From Prochlorococcus sp. AG-459-N19 (GTDB lineage Bacteria > Cyanobacteriota > Cyanobacteriia > PCC-6307 > Cyanobiaceae), in NCBI GenBank assembly GCA_003209375.1, contig QCRF01000004.1, positions 33,628-97,627 on the forward strand: a stretch of DNA of 64,000 nt. Reading direction: 5' to 3'. This document shows, piece by piece, positions 29,721 through 37,276 of this stretch. The notes beneath the pieces were generated by a model, which saw only the letters and a program-made list of their open reading frames with translations, ran no database searches and was not told where the DNA came from. Within the stretch, counting starts at the first letter, position 1. The number at the start of each line of letters is the position of its first letter. A program made the translations under genes and the position numbers.

Positions 29721-29757
29721 TAAGCAATATGCTCAATTTGCTGTTTACTTAAATCAA

Positions 29758-30816
29758 GTGTTACAAACTTACGGAAAATCTGATGTCACCTATGACTGGT
29801 ACGCAGGGAATTCTGGTGTTGTTGGCCGTTCAGGTAAATTCATAGCTGCCCATGCTGCCCATGCAGGCCTAATGATGTTCTGGGCAGGAGCTTTTGGATT
29901 ATTCGAATTGGCTCGTTACGATGCCAGTATTCCGATGGGTGCACAGAAAGCGATTGTTTTGCCTCATCTAGCGGGTATTGGAATTGGTGGCGTTGAAAAT
30001 GGTGTTATTACTGAACCATATGGAATTGTTGTAATTTGCACATTACATCTAATTTTCTCAGCAGTACTGGGTGCTGGGGGATTATTACATTCCAACAAAT
30101 TTGCAGGAGATCTTGGAGACTACCCAGAAAATAGTAAGCCACAAAAATTTGATTTCGAATGGGATGATCCAGATAAATTAACTTTTATTCTTGGTCATCA
30201 TCTTATCTTTCTTGGGCTTGGAGCAATTATGTTCGTTGAATGGGCTCGTATTCATGGAATTTACGATCCAGCAATAGGATCTACAAGACAAGTTATTTAC
30301 AATTTAGATATTGCCGCTATCTGGAATCATCAATTCGATTTTTTAAAAATAGATAGTCTTGAAGATGTTATGGGAGGACATGCTTTCCTAGCTTTCCTTG
30401 AAATAATTGGAGGAGTTTTCCATATTTGTACTAAACAATTTGGAGAATATACAGAATTTAAAGGGAAAGGATTACTTGGAGCTGAGGCAATTTTGTCATA
30501 TTCAGTTGTTGGTGTTTCTTATATGGCTTTTGTTGCTGCTTTTTGGTGTGCTTCAAATACAACCATATATCCAATCGATCTATATGGAGAACCCTTAAAG
30601 CTTCAATTTGAATTCGCTCCTTATTTTACTGATACAGTAGATTTAGGTTCAGGAGCTTATAGCTCAAGAGCTTGGCTTGCTAATACTCATTTTTATTTGG
30701 GTTTCTTTTTCTTACAAGGTCATCTTTGGCACGCACTAAGAGCAATGGGATTTGACTTTAAGAAAATTGGCCAAGCTTTTGACAATATTGAAAATACAAA
30801 AATTACTCAAAATTAA
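29758..30816 (+). CDS. pcb: chlorophyll a2/b-binding antenna protein, Pcb/IsiA family
   Basis: The 352-residue thylakoid protein binds (divinyl-)chlorophylls through six transmembrane helices related to CP43. The start VLQTYGKSDVTYDWYAGNSG is the conserved Pcb/IsiA N-terminus; the GTG at 29758 is required, because the ATG at 29729 runs straight into a stop. GHHLIFLGLGAIMF and HFYLGFFFLQGHLWHALRAMGFDF are family chlorophyll-ligand helices. The large lumenal loop of CP43 is absent, as in all Pcb/IsiA. Pairing with flavodoxin suggests the iron-stress type that serves photosystem I; this is inference. A strong terminator follows. Confidence 0.93.
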   Translation: MLQTYGKSDVTYDWYAGNSGVVGRSGKFIAAHAAHAGLMMFWAGAFGLFELARYDASIPMGAQKAIVLPHLAGIGIGGVENGVITEPYGIVVICTLHLIFSAVLGAGGLLHSNKFAGDLGDYPENSKPQKFDFEWDDPDKLTFILGHHLIFLGLGAIMFVEWARIHGIYDPAIGSTRQVIYNLDIAAIWNHQFDFLKIDSLEDVMGGHAFLAFLEIIGGVFHICTKQFGEYTEFKGKGLLGAEAILSYSVVGVSYMAFVAAFWCASNTTIYPIDLYGEPLKLQFEFAPYFTDTVDLGSGAYSSRAWLANTHFYLGFFFLQGHLWHALRAMGFDFKKIGQAFDNIENTKITQN

Positions 30817-30827
30817 TTTAAACTTAA

Positions 30828-30862
30828 AAAAAACCTCTCCTCAAACAGAGAGGTTTTTTTTT
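30828..30862 (+). terminator. intrinsic terminator after pcb
   Basis: The hairpin AACCTCTC (30832-30839), an 8-base loop and GAGAGGTT (30848-30855) is followed by a long T-run. It ends the antenna transcript and sits 31 bp before the next gene. Confidence 0.92.
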
Positions 30863-30892
30863 GTAGAATTATTTCACTTATTCAAAAAATTA

Positions 30893-31546
30893 ATGGATAA
30901 TATAAAAGAAATCAATTGTAAGGAGCTTTTCAGAAATGCTTATGAAAATAGGTATACCTGGAAGGATGATTTTCATGGTTACCAAGGTAAATGTACCTTC
31001 TTAACTAATCATAGTATTCATAAAGGTAACTTCATATTAGGGAAAGACTTTAAACCAAATATTCAAAAAATAGAAGATGAGAATGTTATTAAAAGTATTG
31101 CCTCTCAGTTATTTGAAGTATGTATACATAGGGTAAAAAGAGAATTCGATTTTGTGCATTCAGAAAATAATTTTAATTTACTAAAAAAATCTGAAAGTGG
31201 GATTGAAATGAGTGTTTCAGGTAAGAATCAAGGTGATAAATATAGAGTTAAAAATAACTGTATTAATATGGTCTACAGAAAAATTCATGGAACTATAATT
31301 GAAATTTTTGTTGAAGAATTTTTAGATACAGGAACAGGTGCCCTCAGTAAAAAATATAGTAGTCAACAAATTAATTCGGATACACTTGAGGCAAATTCTC
31401 AAAAATTGGAATACGAGGATGAATTTCTAAGTATGGGTAAAGACGATTATTGGATATTAAATTCGAGGACAATAAAATACTTAAACCAAAATCAAGAAAA
31501 AGAAACGCAAAAGTTTCTTTTTGAGGATCTATGCTTATTAACTTAG
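30893..31546 (+). CDS. DUF3386 family conserved cyanobacterial protein
   Basis: This is a 217-residue soluble protein beginning MDNIKEINCKELFRNAYENRYTWKDDFHGY. The track ORF starts inside pcb before its terminator; ATG 30893 lies just after the terminator and gives the expected N-terminus. The NAYE.RYTW...F.GY region followed by an OmpA-like run of strands matches the cyanobacteria/plant DUF3386 family. Function is unknown. It converges on a small hypothetical gene 4 bp away. Confidence 0.75.
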   Translation: MDNIKEINCKELFRNAYENRYTWKDDFHGYQGKCTFLTNHSIHKGNFILGKDFKPNIQKIEDENVIKSIASQLFEVCIHRVKREFDFVHSENNFNLLKKSESGIEMSVSGKNQGDKYRVKNNCINMVYRKIHGTIIEIFVEEFLDTGTGALSKKYSSQQINSDTLEANSQKLEYEDEFLSMGKDDYWILNSRTIKYLNQNQEKETQKFLFEDLCLLT

Positions 31547-31550
31547 TTTT

Positions 31551-31796
31551 TTATTCAACCAATCTAAACCCTTTATCAAGTAGTTTTTGATATAGGAGTC
31601 TTGCTCTAAAAGCTAGAATTTGCTCTTCATTTTCATTACTAATTACATGAAAGTAATTATTATCTAATTTATTTTTGCTAAAGCATACATTTGCTTCACC
31701 TAATCTTAAAGTCCAATTCTCTTCATTAGCTAAATGTTGATTAGGTCCAAGATCCCAAGGACATTTTTCAGGATATTTTTCTCTTTTAGAACCCAT
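31551..31796 (-). CDS. conserved hypothetical protein
   Basis: This is an 81-residue hydrophilic protein, MGSKREKYPEKCPWDLGPNQ onward, with a C-terminal helix EEQILAFRARLLYQKLLDKGF. No signal peptide or membrane segment is present. The balanced mix of aromatic and charged residues suggests a real folded protein. No family is recognised. It lies about 100 bp downstream of the methyltransferase gene on the same strand. Confidence 0.55.
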   Translation of the reverse strand: MGSKREKYPEKCPWDLGPNQHLANEENWTLRLGEANVCFSKNKLDNNYFHVISNENEEQILAFRARLLYQKLLDKGFRLVE

Positions 31797-31897
31797 ATGG
31801 TTAATTTTAACTACCCAATATTAGTAAAAATTTAAAAGTATGGCTATGAAAAATAGACGTTAACTTTTTCAAAGAGTTGTTTAATGTAATTAAAAAT

Positions 31898-32536
31898 TTA
31901 CTCTTTAGAAGCAATTAAACAATAAAAAGGGTCTTTATTTAAAAAATTAAAGATATTAAGTGCTGGTTCAGTAAACTTTTTGATAATTTTGGGCTCATTA
32001 AATCCGTTTGAGATTAATACTTTTCTTACATACTTGACCCTTTCTTCTTCAGTAGATGAAGTCCATATTTTAGGAGCTTTATGCCAAAATGCTCTGTTTG
32101 AAAAAGAAATAATAACCTTGCCATTTCTGCTCAATATTCTTGCAATCTCTTTGGTTAAATTCTCTGGATATTGTAAATATTGCCATGCTGCGACCATTAA
32201 GCAAAAATCAATGCTTTCATTGCCTAAAGGAATTTCTTGATTTAAATTGAAATTTTGTATCCAATAAGTATCAAAAATTTTGTTTTTCTCAAGTTCCTGT
32301 TTGTTTAATCCATGTCCAATAACCTTTTTATATTTTTTCTCTTGAGGTAAATAACTATCCCAGCTGGACATTAAATCTAGTACAATTGAATAGTCTGAAA
32401 TTTCTTTTTTATAAACATTTGATAGATATTGCCTGAAGTTTGCATCTAAATGATAAACAAATTTTGGGTCAGAATAAAATTCTTCATCATTGCTTTCATC
32501 AAGTTTTTTTCTTTGATAATTATTTAAAACTTCCAA
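31898..32536 (-). CDS. class I SAM-dependent methyltransferase
   Basis: The 212-residue protein has a Rossmann methyltransferase core: YSIVLDLMSSWDSYLP as motif I (with the Gly-rich loop replaced by DLMSSWDS), IDFCLMVAAWQYLQYPENLTKEIARIL as motif II/III, and GKVIISFSNRAFWHKAPK after it. This DLM.S form is seen in a plant/cyanobacterial methyltransferase-11 subgroup. The substrate is unknown. The atypical SAM loop means activity should not be assumed. Confidence 0.78.
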   Translation of the reverse strand: MEVLNNYQRKKLDESNDEEFYSDPKFVYHLDANFRQYLSNVYKKEISDYSIVLDLMSSWDSYLPQEKKYKKVIGHGLNKQELEKNKIFDTYWIQNFNLNQEIPLGNESIDFCLMVAAWQYLQYPENLTKEIARILSRNGKVIISFSNRAFWHKAPKIWTSSTEEERVKYVRKVLISNGFNEPKIIKKFTEPALNIFNFLNKDPFYCLIASKE

Positions 32537-32687
32537 AATGACTACTAAGTGATGTAATTCAAATTTAGTAAATAGATATTCATATTGTGATTTACAAATA
32601 TATTTTGCATTTAATTAATTAAAGATTTTTAGAAAAGCTAGACATTTATTAAAAAAAAGTTAAATTAATAATTAATGATTTTTTAAA

Positions 32688-32858
32688 ATGATTGAATTCA
32701 AAAGGAGTAAAAAAAGTAGATCAAAAAATGCCCTTTTCAATCCCTATAAAAACGGAATAAGTCAATACGATATGGCATATCTTTCATCAAAAAAAGTTTT
32801 AAAAAATAAAACTTTTTATCTACAAAATGATTTTCAAAAAGATAATTTAGCTGCATAA
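32688..32858 (+). CDS. small basic protein upstream of the MIF homologue
   Basis: This ORF of 56 residues is below the cutoff of the supplied track. It reads MIEFKRSKKSRSKNALFNPY and ends QKDNLAA, and stops 2 bp before the MIF-like ATG. The first 12 residues are strongly basic. Tight spacing and an uninterrupted frame support a real gene cotranscribed with the tautomerase; no family is recognised. Confidence 0.5.
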   Translation: MIEFKRSKKSRSKNALFNPYKNGISQYDMAYLSSKKVLKNKTFYLQNDFQKDNLAA

Positions 32859-32860
32859 TT

Positions 32861-33193
32861 ATGCCTTATATTAATGTTTCTACTTCAGCAAAAATAGATG
32901 ATAAAAAAAAATTACTTGAAGAATTCTCAATATTAGTTGCGTCTTTAACAAATAAATCAAAAAGATTTGTTATGGCAAAGTTAGATGATAATTTAGAAAT
33001 GTATTTTGATGATGAAAGACCTTGTTGCTTTTTAGAAATTAAGTCAATAGGCTCTTTAAATCCTTCAGAAATGGCAAAGCAAATATCCAATTTTGTTTAT
33101 GAAAAAATTGGAATTCCAATAGATAAAATTTATATTTCATTTGAGGATGTTCCTGCTTCATTGTGGGCATGGAATGGAAAGACATTTGGCTAA
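32861..33193 (+). CDS. macrophage migration inhibitory factor (MIF)-like tautomerase
   Basis: This is a 110-residue homologue of MIF. After Met removal, the N-terminal catalytic Pro is exposed (MPYINVSTSA). The family's C-terminal signature is IPIDKIYISFEDVPASLWAWNGKTF, which parallels the Tyr-Ile-x-Tyr-x-D and W-N-x-x-T-F end of animal MIF. MIF homologues from Prochlorococcus are known and show tautomerase activity; the natural substrate is unknown. The protein should form the ring-shaped trimer of the superfamily. The downstream DUF1824 gene begins 24 bp after its stop. Confidence 0.9.
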   Translation: MPYINVSTSAKIDDKKKLLEEFSILVASLTNKSKRFVMAKLDDNLEMYFDDERPCCFLEIKSIGSLNPSEMAKQISNFVYEKIGIPIDKIYISFEDVPASLWAWNGKTFG

Positions 33194-33216
33194 GAATTTT
33201 TTTAGATATAAAGCTA

Positions 33217-33603
33217 ATGGAAATAAAAAAATTAGTCGATTTAAATAAACTTAGAACTGCACCTCAATTAAGTAAAAGGCAAGAAAAAAATTTTTTAGAG
33301 GAGCTAGAAGCAAATATTTTTAATGCCGATTGGATAACAATAGGCATAATGGCACCAACTGATAATAAAGCTATTGAAGCATTACAATCAATTTCTAATA
33401 AATATTCCTCAATTAAATTTGGGGATCTAGGTTCCCTTCATGCTGATGGATGTGTTTTCTTAAAAGCCAATCAAAAAACTAGTAATGTTTTTGTCAGATC
33501 TGAAAATGGTCTTGGAGAAGGAATTTTAATAACATGTCAGTATGATGAAGATTTTAAAGAATCTAATACTTATGGACCATTGCCATTGGATTTTTTTAAA
33601 TAA
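33217..33603 (+). CDS. DUF1824 family protein
   Basis: The product is 128 residues from ATG 33217 (MEIKKLVDLNKLRTAPQLSK). The track's longer start overlaps the MIF gene and is unlikely. ADWITIGIMAPTDNKAIEAL and the C-terminal LITCQYDEDFKESNTYGPLPLDFF are typical of the cyanobacterial DUF1824 family. It is soluble and of unknown function. It probably shares a transcript with the MIF homologue. Confidence 0.72.
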   Translation: MEIKKLVDLNKLRTAPQLSKRQEKNFLEELEANIFNADWITIGIMAPTDNKAIEALQSISNKYSSIKFGDLGSLHADGCVFLKANQKTSNVFVRSENGLGEGILITCQYDEDFKESNTYGPLPLDFFK

Positions 33604-33758
33604 TTAATTCTCATTTAATTTTTATGAAAGATCTAATTTAATGACAGCTTTTTATTGGATGATATTTTTGAGGACTTTGATTTAAGATATTTTTTACTTT
33701 AAAGCTTTGTTATTATATCTAGTGGCATTGATCTAAATTTTTCTACTATTATAATTTA

Positions 33759-34634
33759 ATGTTTTTTCAGGATATAATTCAAAATTTAAATAATTTTTGG
33801 TCAGAAGAAGGTTGTTTAATTATGCAGCCTTACGATACTGAAAAGGGCGCTGGTACAATGAATCCTCATACTTTTTTAAGGGCAATTGGACCCGAACCTT
33901 GGTCTGTTGCATATGCTGAGCCATGTAGAAGACCTACAGATGGACGTTTTGGTGATAATCCTAATCGAGCACAACATTATTTTCAATATCAAGTAATAAT
34001 TAAGCCCTCCCCAGATGGGATTCAAGAAAAATATTTAAAATCTCTGGAATCTCTTGGGATTAATCCTAGAAATCATGACATAAGATTCGTTGAAGATAAT
34101 TGGGAGTCGCCAACTCTTGGGGCTTGGGGCGTAGGTTGGGAAGTATGGCTAGACGGAATGGAAGTTACTCAATTTACCTATTTTCAACAGTGCGGGGGAG
34201 TTGATTGTCAACCAATACCAATTGAAATTACATATGGTTTAGAGAGAATTGCAATGTTTTTGCAGGATAAAGAAAGTATCTGGGACTTAAACTGGAACAA
34301 AGATTTCAAATATAGCGATATTTGGCTGCAATTTGAAAAAGGCCAATGTTCATATAATTTCTCTGAATCTAATCCTGAAAATCTCAGGAAATTATTTGAG
34401 ACATATCAAGATGAAGCAAATTCATTAATTGAAAAGAAGCTAACTTACCCCGCGCTTGATTATGTTTTAAAGTGTAGCCATACCTTTAATTTGCTTGATG
34501 CCAGAGGCGTAATATCAGTAACTGATCGTGCACAATATATTGAAAAAATTCGAAAATTAGCAAGAGAAGTTGCATCTTCTTGGATGGAAGAGAGAAATGG
34601 TTTGAATTTTCCCTTAATAAAAAATACTTTTTAA
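33759..34634 (+). CDS. glyQ: glycyl-tRNA synthetase alpha subunit
   Basis: GlyQ is the catalytic subunit of the alpha2-beta2 glycyl-tRNA synthetase. At 291 residues it is full length and starts [26 protein letters not shown]; further diagnostic segments are [29 protein letters not shown] and [13 protein letters not shown]. The beta subunit glyS is not in this window, as is common in cyanobacteria, where the two genes are apart. A 156-bp AT-rich leader precedes it. Confidence 0.97.
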   Translation: MFFQDIIQNLNNFWSEEGCLIMQPYDTEKGAGTMNPHTFLRAIGPEPWSVAYAEPCRRPTDGRFGDNPNRAQHYFQYQVIIKPSPDGIQEKYLKSLESLGINPRNHDIRFVEDNWESPTLGAWGVGWEVWLDGMEVTQFTYFQQCGGVDCQPIPIEITYGLERIAMFLQDKESIWDLNWNKDFKYSDIWLQFEKGQCSYNFSESNPENLRKLFETYQDEANSLIEKKLTYPALDYVLKCSHTFNLLDARGVISVTDRAQYIEKIRKLAREVASSWMEERNGLNFPLIKNTF

Positions 34635-34707
34635 ATAATTATCCCAAGTTGAATTTTATGTAATATTTGTTACACGTAAATGAAACTTATAGCTCTACCC
34701 GAAAAAG

Positions 34708-34747
34708 TTACCCAAGATACAATTTATTTACCCATCTTTGTGGGTAA
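34708..34747 (+). promoter_or_regulatory. leader hairpin with two alternative left arms before the porin gene
   Basis: TTACCCA occurs at 34708-34714 and again at 34728-34734; TGGGTAA at 34741-34747 can pair with either. The nearer pairing gives a 7-bp stem with a 6-base loop about 17 bp before the porin ATG and just before a GTGAGG ribosome-binding-like sequence. It may influence translation; there is no T-run for termination. Confidence 0.4.
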
Positions 34748-34764
34748 TTTTAGTGTGAGGTAAA

Positions 34765-36093
34765 ATGAAACTCTTCCAACAAATGTTGGTTGCAGGTGCT
34801 TCTTTGAGTTTATTAACTCCAATGGTCGCACAAGCATCCGATATAAGTATTGAAGAAATGAATAGCTACTCTCGTAGTAGCAAAAGAAAATCTTCAAGAC
34901 TTGATAGTAAAACTTTCATTAACACAGTTAGTGAAGATATTGCAAACCTTAAAGGTAGTGATGATGGCCTTGAGGTTAAGCAAAATAATTTTGAAGCTGG
35001 TAGCTTCTCAGAAACAACCACTCTCGATGGAGCTCTTGTTTTTGCGGCTACAGCAATAGATGGTGCATCTAAAGTAGATTCAACAGTAAATGAGGCTCTA
35101 CAGACTATGTACACATACACCATGAATCTAAATACTAGTTTCACTGGTGATGATAATCTTTATGTTCGCTTAAGAACGGGTAATGGAAAGGCATCTAATG
35201 GTGCTTTCTATGAAAAAACCGCTTTCTATCATACAGATACTTATTCAGGTGGTGTTGACAGTCTTGCCGTTGACAAAATTTGGTACACAACACCTATCGG
35301 CAGTAGCGAAAATTGGACAGCAACAATAGGTCCAAAAATTGAAAACTACTACATGTATGCTGCTCCTGTTTCAATTTATAGACCTGGATTCCACAAAGCC
35401 TTCAAGTTAGGTAGTCTTAGCGGCATAATGGGTGCAAGTACAGCTACTGGCGTAGGTATTAAATATGTTGGGGACAACGGATTTGCTTTTAGTTCTAATG
35501 TTGTTTCAAAAGGCGGTGATGATGCATCTGGTTTCTTAACAAATGAAGATGAGAATAAGTGGGATACTATGCTTGCCTATACGCAAGATCAATATCATGT
35601 TTCTCTTTCATTGTCTAAGCAACATGAGGATTGGGCATCTTTCGAATATTACGCTACTACCGCAGCTCATGAAGTAGAGGAAGACTCAAATGCTAATGCT
35701 TATGCTGCAAGAGCATACTGGAGGCCTCAGGAATCAGGAACAGCTATGCCTGAAATATCTGTTGGTTACGATATTATCAGTTTGGAAGGACAAACAGGTA
35801 ACAGTGTTAAAGAAGCAAGTAGTTACTTTGTCGGTTTAGGTTGGCCTGATATGTTCCAAGACTCTGACTACATTGGATTAGGTTTTGGTCAGCCATTAAA
35901 GGTTGATGAAACAGCTAATGGTGCAGCTGCTGATGATGCAGGCTTAGATCCATTCTTATGGGAGGCAAGTTACTCATTTAAAGTAAATGATTCAATAACA
36001 ATGATTCCTGCTATTTTCGGTGGAACTGATATCCAAAGTTCAACTGATCAGGATATCTTTGGAGCAGCACTAACAACTAAGTTTAAATTCTAA
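34765..36093 (+). CDS. outer-membrane porin
   Basis: This is a 442-residue secreted beta-barrel protein. A Sec signal peptide (MKLFQQMLVAGASLSLLTPMVAQA) is cleaved near residue 24. A short linker region with SRSSKRKSSR and KTFINTVSEDIANLK precedes alternating polar/hydrophobic strands through to the C-terminal Phe (ALTTKFKF), the usual barrel end signal. It corresponds to the picocyanobacterial 'possible porin' type, without an obvious full SLH domain. It would admit small solutes through the outer membrane. GTGAGG lies upstream at good spacing, and a strong terminator follows, both signs of high expression. Confidence 0.88.
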   Translation: MKLFQQMLVAGASLSLLTPMVAQASDISIEEMNSYSRSSKRKSSRLDSKTFINTVSEDIANLKGSDDGLEVKQNNFEAGSFSETTTLDGALVFAATAIDGASKVDSTVNEALQTMYTYTMNLNTSFTGDDNLYVRLRTGNGKASNGAFYEKTAFYHTDTYSGGVDSLAVDKIWYTTPIGSSENWTATIGPKIENYYMYAAPVSIYRPGFHKAFKLGSLSGIMGASTATGVGIKYVGDNGFAFSSNVVSKGGDDASGFLTNEDENKWDTMLAYTQDQYHVSLSLSKQHEDWASFEYYATTAAHEVEEDSNANAYAARAYWRPQESGTAMPEISVGYDIISLEGQTGNSVKEASSYFVGLGWPDMFQDSDYIGLGFGQPLKVDETANGAAADDAGLDPFLWEASYSFKVNDSITMIPAIFGGTDIQSSTDQDIFGAALTTKFKF

Positions 36094-36117
36094 AATCTAA
36101 ACTTAAGATAAAATAAA

Positions 36118-36146
36118 AGGGAGCACTTAAGTGCTCCTTTTTTTTT
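36118..36146 (+). terminator. intrinsic terminator after the porin gene
   Basis: GGAGCAC (36120-36126), the loop TTAA and GTGCTCC (36131-36137) form a tight GC-rich hairpin followed by nine or more T. It ends the porin message. Confidence 0.95.
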
Positions 36147-36182
36147 AAATTTTTGAATTATAACTCTAGGATGATTTAAGAT

Positions 36183-36422
36183 TTACCAACAATTTTCTCC
36201 TTCTCCAATAGGAACGCATACACTTGCTTTCGCTGCTTCATCCGCTAATTTTTGAGCCTGTTCATCCAGAATGAAATCGGCTTCTATAGACATATCTGTA
36301 TTCCATTCTTTCAGCCCTCCCAAGTCACTTTCTTCTGCTTTTAAGGCTGAGTTCCCAGCAGAGGTCAGTGCTACTACACTAGTTGTTGCTAAGAATAATG
36401 CAATAGAATTTTTTTTATTCAT
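36183..36422 (-). CDS. small secreted protein of unknown function
   Basis: This is a 79-residue protein with a Sec signal peptide: MNKKNSIALFLATTSVVALTSAGNSALKA, cleavage near residue 29. The mature part is acidic and ends ASVCVPIGEGENCW, with two Cys that could form a disulfide. No family is known to me. It lies between the porin terminator and the PKHD-type dioxygenase on the minus strand. Confidence 0.6.
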   Translation of the reverse strand: MNKKNSIALFLATTSVVALTSAGNSALKAEESDLGGLKEWNTDMSIEADFILDEQAQKLADEAAKASVCVPIGEGENCW

Positions 36423-36508
36423 TTAATTAATCTTTCTGAATACATAGTAATTAATCTAGGCTGATTTTTCTAATCGATGTATAAAATGATGCTTGTTAAA
36501 TTGCTTAT

Positions 36509-37174
36509 TCAATTACCTAGTCTTCTTAAAAAATTTGAATATGATTTGTAAATTAGATCAACTTCGTCCGATCTTCCATATTTAGCAAGTAATGATCTTG
36601 CGGCAGCATCTAGATCAAACAAATATTCTCTTTCTTCAATGCTTTTTACATAGCTTTCAATCCAACCAATAAATACTAATCTCTCACCATCAATAACTTT
36701 TTCTACTGAATGTAGATATGTACTAGGATAAATTATTATCTCCCCTGCCTCAAGTTTAAATTTTTCTTCTGAGTTTAAACTCTCTATTGATAAAGAACCG
36801 CCTTTATAATTATTTTTACAATTTAAAAAAACTGTAAAAGATAAATCTGCTCTTCCTGACGACATATAAGCATTGTCAATATGACGTCCATACTTCATCC
36901 CAATTGTAGACTTTGAGAAGATTGTTCCATGAATTTTTTTTGGTAATGCAAAGCTCTTTATCAGTTCATTACTAAGGATTTTTTTTGTAATCAATCCAGA
37001 AAACTTTATTGATAAATCTGAATCTCTTCTCAGTTGTAAATTATTTTTTCCCTTGGCGGCATGCTTCCCAGCAGTTAGCTTGCCATCTTCCCATAGTAGT
37101 GATTCTTTTTCTAAATTTTTTCTAAGAATCTCTAATTCTTCAGAATTTAATAGTTTATGAGTTAAATAATTCAT
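36509..37174 (-). CDS. PKHD-type Fe(II)/2-oxoglutarate hydroxylase (PiuC/YbiX-like)
   Basis: This 221-residue non-haem iron dioxygenase shows the full metal triad and co-substrate Arg: GRHIDNAY gives His98 and Asp100, STYLHSVEKV gives His155, and GERLVFIGW gives Arg165. The family (PiuC in Pseudomonas, YbiX in E. coli) is linked to iron uptake regulation or siderophore-receptor loci. Here it is divergent from the futA-type iron-binding protein across a 102-bp shared promoter region, consistent with an iron-responsive role. The hydroxylated substrate is unknown. Confidence 0.9.
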   Translation of the reverse strand: MNYLTHKLLNSEELEILRKNLEKESLLWEDGKLTAGKHAAKGKNNLQLRRDSDLSIKFSGLITKKILSNELIKSFALPKKIHGTIFSKSTIGMKYGRHIDNAYMSSGRADLSFTVFLNCKNNYKGGSLSIESLNSEEKFKLEAGEIIIYPSTYLHSVEKVIDGERLVFIGWIESYVKSIEEREYLFDLDAAARSLLAKYGRSDEVDLIYKSYSNFLRRLGN

Positions 37175-37276
37175 GCTTGATATAAAAAATGATACAAATT
37201 GATGTATAGAAATTCTCTTCGTGAGGCCTTGCTATGAAGATAGATATAAAGTAACCATAGATACTATTTTGTAAAA

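Noticed and set aside
30752-30892. 47-residue extension of the DUF3386 gene
   Set aside because: It runs through the pcb coding end and the pcb terminator hairpin.
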